Origin: Solitalea lacus
GTDB taxonomy: Bacteria > Bacteroidota > Bacteroidia > Sphingobacteriales > Sphingobacteriaceae
Length of the DNA: 64,000 nt
Direction of reading: 5' to 3'
Assembly (NCBI RefSeq): GCF_022014595.1
Contig: NZ_CP091740.1
Span: forward strand, 1,426,001-1,490,000
The translations under genes were made by a program, and so were the position numbers. The notes under the pieces are model-generated. The model was not told the origin of the DNA and did no database searches. It saw only the letters and a program-made list of their open reading frames with translations. Below are positions 55,420-63,535 of this stretch, piece after piece (position 1 is the first letter of the stretch; each line of letters opens with the position of its first letter).

Positions 55420-56382
55420 ATGAAGTCAACGCAAAGCTCCGCATCAACAGAAAAGAATAATCTGCATCAGAGAAATAAACACCGATCTCGTTATAATTTT
55501 CGTGAATTAGTTGAATCCTGTCCGGAGCTTAAGGCTTTTGTAGCTGTAAATAAGTTTGGTGACGAGTCGATAGACTTTGCCAATCCGTCCGCAGTCAAAA
55601 CCCTTAATAAAGCATTACTCAAACATTTTTATGGTGTATTCAACTGGGATATCCCTCGTAATTATTTGTGTCCACCAATTCCCGGTCGTGCAGATTACAT
55701 TCATTACGTAGCCGATCTGCTTTCTTCTGTAAATAATGGTGTAATTCCTACAGGGAAGAATGTTAGTGTATTGGATATTGGTGTGGGGGCCAATTGCATT
55801 TATCCTATAATTGGTGTAATAGAATATGACTGGCACTTTGTTGGTGCAGATATTGATAAAAAGGCCATACAATGTGCCAGGGAAATTGTGGCTTCAAATC
55901 CAACTCTTGAGAATAAAATTGAATGTAGATTGCAAAGCAATCCTCTGTCAATTTTTAAAGGCATTGTTCAATCTAATGAACGATTTCATTTGTCGGTTTG
56001 TAATCCGCCTTTTCATACTTCGGAAATTGAAGCTTCTGCAGGAACAAGGCGAAAGCTGACAAATTTGGGTAAGGGAGAACATCGTGTTCCTGTGTTAAAC
56101 TTTGGAGGCAAGCATAACGAGCTATGGTGTGAGGGTGGGGAATTTGAGTTTGTGAAGCGGATGATTAATGAAAGTGCTCAACTTTCCGAAAGCTGTCTTT
56201 GGTTCACCTCACTTGTTTCTAAAAGTGAGCATTTGAAAGGTTTTTACAAGCTACTGGAACGTGCAGAAGCACTTGAAGTGAAAACCATTAATATGGCGCA
56301 GGGTAATAAAATTAGCAGGATATTGGCCTGGACATTCACTCCTCGAAGCGAATATAAAAACTGGTTTAAGAAAAATAATTAA
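55420..56382 (+). CDS. rlmF: 23S rRNA (adenine(1618)-N6)-methyltransferase
   Basis: A 320-residue SAM-dependent methyltransferase acting on A1618 of 23S rRNA. Visible features are NKHRSRYNFRELVESCPEL at the start, CPPIPGRADYIHYVADLL, the SAM motif VLDIGVGANCIYPIIG (about residues 119-134) and the catalytic VCNPPFHTS motif, all characteristic of RlmF. The next conserved block is GTRRKLTNLG and a KISRILAWTF end. It follows the NTF2-like gene by 42 bases. Confidence 0.93.
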   Translation: MKSTQSSASTEKNNLHQRNKHRSRYNFRELVESCPELKAFVAVNKFGDESIDFANPSAVKTLNKALLKHFYGVFNWDIPRNYLCPPIPGRADYIHYVADLLSSVNNGVIPTGKNVSVLDIGVGANCIYPIIGVIEYDWHFVGADIDKKAIQCAREIVASNPTLENKIECRLQSNPLSIFKGIVQSNERFHLSVCNPPFHTSEIEASAGTRRKLTNLGKGEHRVPVLNFGGKHNELWCEGGEFEFVKRMINESAQLSESCLWFTSLVSKSEHLKGFYKLLERAEALEVKTINMAQGNKISRILAWTFTPRSEYKNWFKKNN

Positions 56383-56411
56383 TAGGCAATTCTGGTAATT
56401 TGAATATTATA

Positions 56412-56436
56412 AAAATACCTAAAAGTAGGTATTTTC
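56412..56436 (+). terminator. Hairpin terminator after rlmF
   Basis: AAAATACCTA pairs with TAGGTATTTT around AAAG. Confidence 0.65.
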
Positions 56437-56519
56437 TAATGGGAGGTCATAGGATAACTTGCAGACATTGTTTTGCATCACTCAGATGCATTATTGAAAA
56501 CCTGCTTTAATTGTTATCT

Positions 56520-56810
56520 ATGTACAAGAAATTTACAAAAATCATCTTCATGTTGGTGCTAGCCAATATGACTTTTGCCGGGTGCGAATTGTTAGATATG
56601 GAGGAAGAAGAAGAGGAAGAAACTTCAACAGACAATTCAACCTATACTTACAAGTACACTTGTCCGACCGGAAGAACAAACTCAATTCAAATTCCTAATC
56701 GTTTATCTTCAAGTTGTAAAAGGGCTTGGGAATACTACGCAAGAACAGTTGGCTGCAATGACATGGATAACTACGAGGATGCTGCTCGTGGATACAATGC
56801 TTGTAAATAA
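56520..56810 (+). CDS. Small lipoprotein, unknown function
   Basis: A 96-residue protein from ATG 56520 (the TTG at 56511 is less likely). The signal peptide ends in FAGC with C22 as the lipidated cysteine, and a very acidic run (DMEEEEEEE) starts five residues later, consistent with surface export in Bacteroidota. The mature part has four further cysteines (CPTG, SSCKRAW, VGCND, YNACK), probably two disulfides. No family recognised. Ends at a clean terminator. Confidence 0.7.
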   Translation: MYKKFTKIIFMLVLANMTFAGCELLDMEEEEEEETSTDNSTYTYKYTCPTGRTNSIQIPNRLSSSCKRAWEYYARTVGCNDMDNYEDAARGYNACK

Positions 56811-56829
56811 ACAATTATTCAAAAATCGG

Positions 56830-56852
56830 AGCCCGAGCAATCGGGCTTTTTT
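56830..56852 (+). terminator. Terminator after the small lipoprotein gene
   Basis: AGCCCGA pairs with TCGGGCT around GCAA, then TTTTT. Confidence 0.92.
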
Positions 56853-56865
56853 ATTCAATTTCAAC

Positions 56866-57462
56866 ATGAAAAAACTACTTTTTATATCGATTCTGTCTGC
56901 ATTTACGCTATCAGCTTTTGCACAAAAAATACCTGCTTTCGGTGTGTACACTACATCTGATGGTAATTACAGTATAAAAATTAGCTGGATGGCAAATGCC
57001 ATTATTGTTACCGAGCCTAATAAAGTTTCAGATTTTAAATCCGTTGGTAATAATATATATGCCTATACCAATCCGGTAAATGGTATTGCTTATCGAATTG
57101 AGGTGGTTGATGAGGCTACCCTTGCATTTTTTAAACCACAAACACCAACTAACCGTACCATTGTCCTTTACTCAAAAGATAAAAGTGAAATTGGTTATGC
57201 AAACAAGGAAGAATATAGCAAATACATAGAAAGAGCTAATTTTTATAAAGATCAAATGAGAATAGATAGCAAGGATGCGCAATCGTGGGCGTTTTGTGCT
57301 GCTGCAGCGTATGCAAGAGCTACCTATAGTAAAGAAGATTTTGAAAAATATGCTAAGAGTGCGCGGGACTCGGTAAAGTTGATTTTAATTAACAAAGAAA
57401 AATGCCCTTGTGCTGATGTGATCCCTCTTGAAGTTTGGGGAAAAAAGAAGGTTAGCAAATAG
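56866..57462 (+). CDS. Exported protein, unknown function
   Basis: 198 residues with a clear signal peptide (KKLLFISILSAFTLSAFAQ, cleavage after A19). The body starts with a beta-rich half (FGVYTTSDGNYSIKISW, VTEPNKVSDFKS) and ends with a helical half containing WAFCAAAAYARATY and a CPCADV motif near the C terminus. No domain recognised. The start at 56866 is chosen because the longer frame runs backwards through a terminator and the previous gene. Confidence 0.7.
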   Translation: MKKLLFISILSAFTLSAFAQKIPAFGVYTTSDGNYSIKISWMANAIIVTEPNKVSDFKSVGNNIYAYTNPVNGIAYRIEVVDEATLAFFKPQTPTNRTIVLYSKDKSEIGYANKEEYSKYIERANFYKDQMRIDSKDAQSWAFCAAAAYARATYSKEDFEKYAKSARDSVKLILINKEKCPCADVIPLEVWGKKKVSK

Positions 57463-57489
57463 ATTGATATATAGGGTAGATATGTAATC

Positions 57490-57522
57490 CCAAGTTTTCT
57501 AGATGAAGACTTGGTTTTTTTT
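57490..57522 (+). terminator. Intrinsic terminator
   Basis: CCAAGT (57490-57495) pairs with ACTTGG (57509-57514), followed by eight T. Confidence 0.75.
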
Positions 57523-57603
57523 GTGTTCAGTCCTTTGTGGAACCTTAGCTTGGTCCTTATTTCAAAACAGCTTAATTTCGTCTCGAGCGACAATTGTTAA
57601 CCT

Positions 57604-58182
57604 ATGGAAAATATTAAACAGCTTTTTAATAAACTTAATCTTCCAACAGATTTTCTAAATGAGTTTTTACAACACGCAGAAATTATTAATCTGAAAAGAA
57701 AAGGTTTTTTTGTAAAGGAAGGAGAAGTTTGTCAATATATTGGAATTGTTGAGGATGGAAATCTAATCGCTTACCTTGAAACTGAAAATGCAGATGTTTT
57801 GGTTAATGAATTGTACTCAACACAGTCATTGGTCTCATCATATAGGAGCTTTTTAACACAAACCCCTTCAATTGGCTCTATTCAGGCTATTAAAGACGTT
57901 AAAATCTATGCGATTTCTTACTGTAAGTACACATCATTGCAAACTTCGTTAAGTTGGTCGCAATTTTTTCGGTCTATAAGTGAAACATTATTTCTGAGGA
58001 AGTGTACCAAAGAAACTTCTTTGATTAAGTATTCAGCCAATGAGAGATACCAGCAACTGATAGATAATAATCCAAACATTGAACAGCAGTTTCCTCAATA
58101 TATAATTGCATCCTATCTTAAAATCCGGCCTGAAACTTTGTCGAGAATGAAAAGTCTTGACCTACATCAACACAAACGCTGA
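57604..58182 (+). CDS. Crp/Fnr family transcriptional regulator
   Basis: 192 residues, the usual length for Bacteroidota members. The N-terminal cyclic-nucleotide-binding-like beta roll (FFVKEGEVCQYIGIVEDGNL, residues 38-57, then SYRSFLTQTPS) is followed by the dimer helix (SLSWSQFFRSISETLFLRK) and a short winged-helix part with QYIIASYLKIRPETLSRMK. No FeS cysteine set is seen, so it probably senses a small molecule or acts constitutively. It lies just upstream of a cupin and a dienelactone hydrolase gene on the same strand, which it may control. Confidence 0.88.
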   Translation: MENIKQLFNKLNLPTDFLNEFLQHAEIINLKRKGFFVKEGEVCQYIGIVEDGNLIAYLETENADVLVNELYSTQSLVSSYRSFLTQTPSIGSIQAIKDVKIYAISYCKYTSLQTSLSWSQFFRSISETLFLRKCTKETSLIKYSANERYQQLIDNNPNIEQQFPQYIIASYLKIRPETLSRMKSLDLHQHKR

Positions 58183-58193
58183 AAGAGTGAAAG

Positions 58194-58201
58194 TACTTTT
58201 G
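58194..58201 (+). promoter_or_regulatory. -7 element TACTTTTG of the cupin gene
   Basis: Full TAnnTTTG match 15 bases before the start codon; the -33 element is not evident, so activation by the adjacent Crp/Fnr protein is conceivable. Confidence 0.5.
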
Positions 58202-58216
58202 TCGCAAACTTAATAT

Positions 58217-58615
58217 ATGAAAGCACTTTTTAAAATTGGGACAATAGTATTGTTAGCCTTTAGTTACACCACTTCCATGGGACAGCAAAAAAAGGTTTTG
58301 AGGAAAGAATTACTTAATGCTGTAATCAATCAAAAAATAACAATGGTTGATATTAAAGAAATCTCGATGGAGAGTGGTCAAGTTGCCCCGAAACATTTAC
58401 ATCCATGTCCGGTGGTTGGATATGTAAAGTCGGGTACGGTTATCTTCCAAGTAGAAGGAGAAGAAAAAGTTGTCTTAAACGAAGGAGATGCATTCTATGA
58501 ACCAAAGAATAAAAAAATACTGCATTTTGACAACGCATCCAAAGAGAAACCTTTAAGATTTGTAGCATTCTATCTTAAAGAAACTGATGAAGAAAACATC
58601 AAACTAATCAACTGA
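58217..58615 (+). CDS. Exported cupin-domain protein
   Basis: 132 residues with a signal peptide (LFKIGTIVLLAFSYTTSMGQ, cleavage near 22) and a single cupin barrel: PKHLHPCPVVGYVKSGTVIF (metal ligands likely H59 and H61) and LNEGDAFYEPKNKKILHF. It follows a Crp/Fnr gene by 34 bases but has its own -7 element. Single-domain exported cupins have varied or no known activity. Confidence 0.82.
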   Translation: MKALFKIGTIVLLAFSYTTSMGQQKKVLRKELLNAVINQKITMVDIKEISMESGQVAPKHLHPCPVVGYVKSGTVIFQVEGEEKVVLNEGDAFYEPKNKKILHFDNASKEKPLRFVAFYLKETDEENIKLIN

Positions 58616-58699
58616 TAATTTAGCACAATTGTTTCAGGGTTAACTAGTTGGTTGATGATCGTAAATGTTTACATTTAAGATAAATCGCAGACTAACTAT

Positions 58700-59587
58700 A
58701 TGAAGGAAATCAAGAAAGAAGACATTAAACAGGAAGTGTTTGATCTTTATGATGATTATGCGCACAATCGAGTTAACAGGCGCGAATTCATACAAAAGCT
58801 TTCCGCCTATGCAGTGGGAGGTATTACAGTAGCATCTTTGATGAGTTTTATGTTGCCCGATTACAATGGCGCTATCCAAATCAAATCAGACGATCCCCGC
58901 TTAATATCTGATTATATTACTTATTCATCGCCTAAGGGCGCAGGGACAATGAAAGCACTGCTTTCGAAACCTGTGGATGCAAAAAAGAAACTTGGAGGGA
59001 TCATCGTTGTTCATGAAAATCGCGGCTTGAATCCTTATATTGAAGATGTGGCCAGGAGGGCTGCTCTGGCAGGGTTTATTTCAATAGCTCCGGATGCCTT
59101 AACTCCCTTAGGCGGCTACCCAGGCAATGACGATAAAGGTAGGGAGTTGCAAAGTAAACGTGATAGAAATGAGATATTAGAAGATTTTATTGCTGCATTT
59201 GATTATTTAAAGAATCACCAGGATTGTAATGGTAAAGTTGGTGTTGTTGGTTTTTGCTTTGGCGGATGGATTGCCAATATGATGGCCGTTCGCGTACCTG
59301 ATTTGTCGGTATCTGTTCCGTTTTACGGAGGACAGCCTCCTGTTGAAGATGTGCCTAAAATAAAGGCTCCTCTTTTATTGCATTATGCTGAACTAGATAC
59401 ACGGGTCAATGAAGGATGGCCGGCTTACGAACAGGCATTAAAAGAATATAATAAAGAATACATGGCCTATATGTATGCTAATGCAAATCACGGCTTTCAT
59501 AATGATACAACACCTCGTTATGACAAAGCTGCAGCAGAACTCGCCTGGCAACGTACTATTGATTTTTTCAATAAGAAATTGATGTAA
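58700..59587 (+). CDS. Dienelactone hydrolase family protein with Tat-type signal
   Basis: 295-residue alpha/beta hydrolase. A twin-arginine-like motif NRREFIQKL (residues 26-34) precedes a hydrophobic stretch, suggesting Tat export. The catalytic triad is C186 in GFCFGGW, D233 in AELDTRV and H264 in NANHGFHND, as in carboxymethylenebutenolidase. [20 protein letters not shown] is also typical. It hydrolyses a lactone or related ester; the substrate is unknown. It lies in the Crp/Fnr-cupin neighbourhood. Confidence 0.9.
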   Translation: MKEIKKEDIKQEVFDLYDDYAHNRVNRREFIQKLSAYAVGGITVASLMSFMLPDYNGAIQIKSDDPRLISDYITYSSPKGAGTMKALLSKPVDAKKKLGGIIVVHENRGLNPYIEDVARRAALAGFISIAPDALTPLGGYPGNDDKGRELQSKRDRNEILEDFIAAFDYLKNHQDCNGKVGVVGFCFGGWIANMMAVRVPDLSVSVPFYGGQPPVEDVPKIKAPLLLHYAELDTRVNEGWPAYEQALKEYNKEYMAYMYANANHGFHNDTTPRYDKAAAELAWQRTIDFFNKKLM

Positions 59588-59780
59588 AGATCGAACCAGT
59601 TCTCTTCTCACGTATTCCTTGTTGGTGCGAAAAGATTTTAATGAATAAACTTACGATGATGTCTTGCAAAATTCATTTTCTACTTTTTTAAAATATTTTT
59701 CATTTGATGTCCAATTTCATTGATCTCGATCATTATTGGGGTGTAATTAAAATTATCGAACAATATTAAGATCAATAAAA

Positions 59781-59954
59781 ATGGAATCACGTTTAAATTT
59801 CTACGAAAAAGGCCACAATGCCATGATTGGAGAACTATACAAGGGTTTCGATCATCAAAAAAGGATGCAGTACTTAAATAAAGCATTTTCTTTAGCAAAA
59901 ACGCCTATTGAAAAGCAGTTTATACAACAACAGATTAATGCATCTATGCATTAA
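59781..59954 (+). CDS. 57-residue protein, possible chimeric remnant
   Basis: Short frame starting MESRLNFYEKGHNAMIGELY and ending FIQQQINASMH. The first half recalls the N terminus of AhpD-like carboxymuconolactone decarboxylases; the second half (YLNKAFSLAKTPIEKQFI) recalls the C-terminal helix pair of DUF6596-type sigma factors. Both resemblances are by eye. It could be a genuine small protein or a deletion product joining two genes. Confidence 0.45.
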   Translation: MESRLNFYEKGHNAMIGELYKGFDHQKRMQYLNKAFSLAKTPIEKQFIQQQINASMH

Positions 59955-60101
59955 CAGTAAGGACTGAGGCTTCTTGATAGGAAAACTATTGAGGGTTGTT
60001 TCGACGTAGTTAGTCGCAAATATCTGTTTCTATGTCGTGCCAGGCCTCTTCTTATGAACTCTTGATAACCTATCTTTATTAAATGTTTAAATCTATTGAT
60101 C

Positions 60102-60509
60102 ATGAATGTAATTAATTTAATAGATGACATTAAGGTGTTTTATATTGAGGCAAAATCCTTTCCTGAAGGTATACTTGAGGCTCATCAAAAGTTGCACTCC
60201 TTAATTCCTTATTCCACTGAAAGAAAATATTTCGGTATTGCCCGACCTGAAAATGGGTCAATTGTATATCGAGCCGCAGCAGAAGAACTTAAGCGAGGTG
60301 ATGCGGAAGCTTTCGGATGTGATACTTTGATTTTGAAAAAAGGTAGGTATGTTAACCTAACTATAAATGACTACATGAAAAATATTCCTCAAATAGGTAA
60401 AGCATTCGAAGAATTATTAACCAATCCTGAAATTGGTCCACAAGGTTATTGTGTTGAATGGTATATTAATAATAAAGATGTAAAGTGCATGGTTAGGTTG
60501 AAGGATTAA
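60102..60509 (+). CDS. Effector-binding (GyrI-like) domain protein, tentative
   Basis: 135 residues, cytoplasmic. A repeat-like alpha/beta layout with strands near IKVFYIEAKSFPEG and YRAAAEELKRGDAEAFGC, then LKKGRYVNLTINDYMKNIPQ (expected ligand-pocket strand) and GYCVEWYINNKDVKCMVRLK at the end, matching the stand-alone small-molecule-binding domains found in AraC/BmrR-type regulators. Start ATG 60102; the upstream TTG at 60096 is not needed. No partner regulator adjoins. Assignment is by pattern only. Confidence 0.6.
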   Translation: MNVINLIDDIKVFYIEAKSFPEGILEAHQKLHSLIPYSTERKYFGIARPENGSIVYRAAAEELKRGDAEAFGCDTLILKKGRYVNLTINDYMKNIPQIGKAFEELLTNPEIGPQGYCVEWYINNKDVKCMVRLKD

Positions 60510-60567
60510 TTCTTAACTTCAGCTATCAATCTATTATTTACCTTATAGAAATTGCCTAAGACTATTT

Positions 60568-60999
60568 ATGTGGATTTGTCCTCTTTGTAACCAGAAATTT
60601 ATCCGATTAAACCAAACGCATTCTTGTAATGATAGAACCGTTGAAAGTTTTTTGGAGGGAAAATCGGAGCATACCATTCGGTTATTCAACGTTTTTATTG
60701 ATCAATATAAAACTATAGGGAATTTTGTATTACATCCCGCTAAATCTAAAATTGGTTTGGCGGCTAAAATCCGGTTTTGTTCGATTGTCGCATTTGGGAA
60801 AAACTTTATTGATGTGGTTTTTCATTTGGATAAATTATACGATGAAAATTTGGTGTTCAGGAAAATCGGGCAAATTCCAGGATCAGGCACTTTTAATCAT
60901 CATTGCAGAATTATGTTTGAAGACGATATTAATGATGAGCTAAAGTTATATATGCAAATTGCCTATGATTTAGGTAGCAAAAAACAGGAGGCAATATGA
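60568..60999 (+). CDS. DUF5655-type protein with N-terminal zinc-finger-like motif
   Basis: 143 residues. The N terminus has MWICPLCNQKF and NQTHSC, a likely CxxC...HxxC zinc site (C4, C7, H18, C20). The rest is a compact domain with TIGNFVLHPAKSKIGLAAKI, VAFGKNFIDVVFHLDK and FNHHCRIMFEDD, as in DUF5655 proteins. No activity is known. Its stop overlaps a tiny downstream frame preceded by GGAGG. Confidence 0.75.
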   Translation: MWICPLCNQKFIRLNQTHSCNDRTVESFLEGKSEHTIRLFNVFIDQYKTIGNFVLHPAKSKIGLAAKIRFCSIVAFGKNFIDVVFHLDKLYDENLVFRKIGQIPGSGTFNHHCRIMFEDDINDELKLYMQIAYDLGSKKQEAI

Positions 61000-61088
61000 G
61001 TGTGATTGATCAACGGCTCTGCATGCTATTACACAGGGAGCTTACTCAAATAATTCACGCTGCAGAGAAGGGTTCGGTGATTACATAA
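60996..61088 (+). CDS. Possible 30-codon ORF overlapping the DUF5655 gene
   Basis: ATG overlaps the upstream TGA (ATGA) and is preceded by ACAGGAGGCAAT, a good Shine-Dalgarno. The frame reads MSVIDQRLCMLLHRELTQII and ends EKGSVIT. No family; it may be a translational by-product or a gene remnant. Confidence 0.25.
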   Translation: MSVIDQRLCMLLHRELTQIIHAAEKGSVIT

Positions 61089-61220
61089 GAGTAAATTGAT
61101 CAAACTAAAAGGTATTTATTTTAATCAAAAGTATAAAACTATTACCCCAAAAAGGTTTGTATTAATTGAATTTTAAAATTGGTATTGTACAGTCAGTACC
61201 TTGCAAGTACTGGAGCAACA

Positions 61221-61257
61221 CTAACCCATCCCTGTAGCTTTTTCAGAGATGGATTAG
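61221..61257 (-). repeat. 14-bp hairpin after the Rnk-like gene
   Basis: CTAACCCATCCCTG (61221-61234) and CAGAGATGGATTAG (61244-61257) pair fully in the minus-strand RNA if two G-U pairs are allowed. There is no T run after it. Confidence 0.5.
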
Positions 61258-61270
61258 TAATTATGCTTGC

Positions 61271-61645
61271 TTATAAGTTTATTACTTTCAAAATTTCAAA
61301 CTGTTTAATTCCTGCAGGCATTTCCCATTCTACCATATCTCCGGTTTTGTAACCAATGAGAGCAATGCCAATTGGAGCAAAGACTGATACTTTTTGATGT
61401 TTCATATTGGCTTCCCCGGGCAATACTAATGTGATTTCCATTGTATTATTCTTTTCAGTGTCTTTCAGCTCAATTGTCGAATTAAGACAAATTACATCTG
61501 CCGGTAGTTTGTCATCTGTAAAAAGTTGAGCGCTATTTAACTCATCTTCCAGTTTAAGGCGGTTATGCTCAGGCATGGTACTTCTCTTAAGAGCATCTTG
61601 AAGTAACTTTCGATCTTTCTCTGTTAACGAAATGGTCTTTTTCAT
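61271..61645 (-). CDS. GreA/GreB C-terminal domain protein (Rnk-like)
   Basis: 124 residues from ATG 61645. A short N-terminal helical segment (TEKDRKLLQDALKRSTM, to about 45) takes the place of the long GreA coiled coil, as in Rnk, followed by the FKBP-like Gre domain (ICLNSTIELKDTEKN, VFAPIGIALIGYKTGDMVEW, KQFEILKVINL). Rnk-type proteins bind RNA polymerase but lack cleavage stimulation. A 58-residue extension in the open frame to 61819 overlaps an antisense-free small gene on the same strand and is rejected. Confidence 0.85.
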   Translation of the reverse strand: MKKTISLTEKDRKLLQDALKRSTMPEHNRLKLEDELNSAQLFTDDKLPADVICLNSTIELKDTEKNNTMEITLVLPGEANMKHQKVSVFAPIGIALIGYKTGDMVEWEMPAGIKQFEILKVINL

Positions 61646-61710
61646 AATTCTAAAAGCATTAATTACGGTTATAAGATTTATAATCTGTGTAGTGAATAAA
61701 ACAGGACTAG

Positions 61711-61884
61711 TTAGACTTTTCGCTTTTGGTAATAAAGCGTTAAGAGTATAAGCGACAGTATTATAGAGGCGGCAGCGAATAATTGATTTCCGCGAATAAC
61801 TGTAACGATAAGAATGCACAGGTTAATGCCAAAAACAATTATGAGAAAACTGAGCCCATTACGTAGTGGACGTTTTTTCTCCAT
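61711..61884 (-). CDS. 57-residue membrane protein upstream of the Rnk-like gene
   Basis: Short frame reading MEKKRPLRNGLSFLIIVFGI and then INLCILIVTVIRG, with a second hydrophobic part (AAASIILSLILLTLYY) and a basic end (QKRKV). Two membrane spans, with a positive-inside pattern at both ends. Its stop lies 66 bases before the Rnk-like start on the same strand. It is not related to a known family that I can name. The composition and spans argue for a real gene that length cut-offs would miss. Confidence 0.6.
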   Translation of the reverse strand: MEKKRPLRNGLSFLIIVFGINLCILIVTVIRGNQLFAAASIILSLILLTLYYQKRKV

Positions 61885-61930
61885 GAATACGGGATGATGA
61901 TAAATAAGACAATAAATGACAAATCGGAAG

Positions 61931-61977
61931 TAACCCCGAATCCGGCTTTATATTAGCTTTTAGTGGATTCGGGGTTA
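61931..61977. repeat. Perfect 13-bp hairpin
   Basis: TAACCCCGAATCC (61931-61943) pairs with GGATTCGGGGTTA (61965-61977) across a 21-base loop. The ACCCCG/CGGGGT core recurs at 9165-9202 and 62500-62519. Confidence 0.65.
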
Positions 61978-62126
61978 ATTATTAAAGTCTTTATTATTTG
62001 AAAAGAATGGAAGCTTGTTGATGAACGCTTTACGGGAGACAATTAAAGTTTTGTTGACACACACGAATTTCGACCCGTTTTGAACATTAAGTTGCGGGAA
62101 GTTAATACGGTTTATTATGCTTAGTT

Positions 62127-62483
62127 GTGTGCGCATGTAACAAATATAACAACTTTATTGAGATAGCTTTAAATGAGGTATGGAGTTTTAAAGAACTTAT
62201 GAATCATATTGCTTATTGCATCCAATGGATGGATGTGGATTATTTGAAGAGTGTTGAGGTAGGGTGGGAGCCACCGGCTTTGAAGAATAAGAAATCAGAT
62301 GTTATTAAATTGTTAGTAAAGGCTTATGCCGATGTAGAAAAAACGGTTTCTGGGTTCGATTAGCTTTCTGAAGCTCAGATAAATGGAGTATTTGCGATAT
62401 TGGACCATAGCTCTCATCATAGAGGGCAAGCTATTATATACTTACGTTGTATTAAAATAATACCTCCTGAGTATATATTTTAA
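62127..62483 (+). pseudogene. DinB family gene, truncated and interrupted by an amber codon
   Basis: The frame contains SFKELMNHIAYCIQWMDVDY and VGWEPPALKNKKSDVIKLLV up to a TAG at 62361-62363, then continues in the same frame with LSEAQINGVFAILDHSSHHR, then GQAIIYLRCIKIIPPEYIF and a TAA at 62481-62483. The His-rich metal site of DinB (NHIAY and HSSHHRGQ) is split by the stop. The N-terminal helix before LNEVWSF is also degraded. An intact DinB-like gene lies 140 bases downstream but differs in sequence, so this is not its duplicate. Confidence 0.8.
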
Positions 62484-62499
62484 CTGCAAAAAACAAGAG

Positions 62500-62529
62500 A
62501 CCCCGGAAATAATCGGGGTTTTGTTTTTT
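62500..62529 (+). terminator. Terminator after the DinB pseudogene
   Basis: ACCCCG pairs with CGGGGT, then TTTGTTTTTTG. Confidence 0.8.
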
Positions 62530-62624
62530 GACAAGTTTTAAAAGCTTACGGTTTAAAATGATAGAATAATGAATTTTTTAAATAAATATGTTTAAATTGA
62601 TTGAAAATCAACATGTTATTTATA

Positions 62625-63251
62625 ATGAAAAAACGCAGTTTTAACTATTTAATCCTTTGGTTTTTGATATTGATATCGGTGATTCCCAAAGGTAGTTCCG
62701 CTCAGCAAATGAGTAAATCCGAAAAGGAGTACTTGCTCAATTACCTTCATCAAACTAAAGAAAACTTTGTAAAATCCATTAAAGGGCTAAGTACTGCTCA
62801 GTGGACTTTTAAAAGTGATTCAAGTCGATGGTCACCTGCGGAGTGCTCTGAACATATTATTAAAGCAGAAGGAATGTTACGCGGTTATGTTACCGATTCT
62901 ATTTTAACAAAACCGGTTGATCCTGCAAATAAAGCTGAAATAAAAGTTAAGACCGAAGATATTGCCAAAATGATTGAGGATCGCTCTAAAAAGTTTAAGA
63001 CTTCGGAAATGTTAATGCCAACTAATGCTTACTCTACTCCTGACGATGCTATTAAAGCTTTTGATGCTGCTCGTCAGAAAACTATTGATTTTGTTAAGCA
63101 TACCGATGCTGATATGCATGGTCATGTTGGAGCTGCGCCTTTTGGCATGATGGACGCTTATCAATGGTTAGTTTTTCTAACGGCTCATAGCGCTCGGCAT
63201 ACCAAACAAATAATGGAGGTTGAAATGACCGCTGGTTATCCTAAGAAATAA
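62625..63251 (+). CDS. Exported DinB-like protein
   Basis: 208 residues from ATG 62625 (other in-frame starts lie at 62601 and 62613). A signal peptide (KKRSFNYLILWFLILISVI, cleavage near SSAQ) precedes a DinB four-helix bundle: YLHQTKENFVKSIKGLSTAQ, WSPAECSEHIIKAEGML and YQWLVFLTAHSARHTKQIME, which supply the metal-binding histidines. DinB/YfiT-like enzymes are thiol-dependent metalloenzymes in many bacteria; export of this one is unusual, and the function is unknown. Confidence 0.82.
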   Translation: MKKRSFNYLILWFLILISVIPKGSSAQQMSKSEKEYLLNYLHQTKENFVKSIKGLSTAQWTFKSDSSRWSPAECSEHIIKAEGMLRGYVTDSILTKPVDPANKAEIKVKTEDIAKMIEDRSKKFKTSEMLMPTNAYSTPDDAIKAFDAARQKTIDFVKHTDADMHGHVGAAPFGMMDAYQWLVFLTAHSARHTKQIMEVEMTAGYPKK

Positions 63252-63379
63252 AGTGTATAGTAGTGTAAGGGGGTATGGGAAATTTATCGGTTTGTGATAA
63301 TCAAATTGAAAACAATGCTACTGTTGCTTTGCATTAGCAAAGGTCAGTTCGTTCTTACATACGATTGGAAATATAGTGT

Positions 63380-63407
63380 CGACTTCGGCATTGAGTCGCC
63401 TTTTTTA
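63380..63407 (+). terminator. Possible terminator downstream of the DinB-like gene
   Basis: CGACT (63380-63384) pairs with AGTCG (63394-63398), followed by CC and a run of six T. Confidence 0.5.
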
Positions 63408-63471
63408 TTGTTTCATGTTTTAGCGTACTTGTTTATTCATAGAGAATAAAAAACGCCTTGCACAAAATTAG

Positions 63472-63508
63472 AATGCCCCCAAAAAGTTAGACACTTATTG
63501 GGGGCATT
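63472..63508. repeat. 10-bp inverted repeat with IS3-end-like sequence
   Basis: AATGCCCCCA (63472-63481) and TGGGGGCATT (63499-63508) flank AAAAGTTAGACACTTAT. CCCCCAAAAAGTTAGACA resembles the termini of some IS3-family elements. It may equally serve as a terminator; the plus strand has TTTTT-like bases after it. Confidence 0.4.
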
Positions 63509-63535
63509 TTTATGAGTGTTTTTTAATGATTCAAA

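Noticed and set aside
56749-56865. Extension of the exported protein frame
   Set aside because: It overlaps the end of the previous gene and a terminator; a clear signal peptide begins at 56866.
61646-61819. N-terminal extension of the Rnk-like protein
   Set aside because: Not found in the family and overlaps a better small membrane-protein frame on the same strand.
42637-62483. Amber codon reassignment or suppression as explanation of the two in-frame TAGs
   Set aside because: TAG ends several intact genes here and no suppressor tRNA is seen; simple pseudogenes are more likely.
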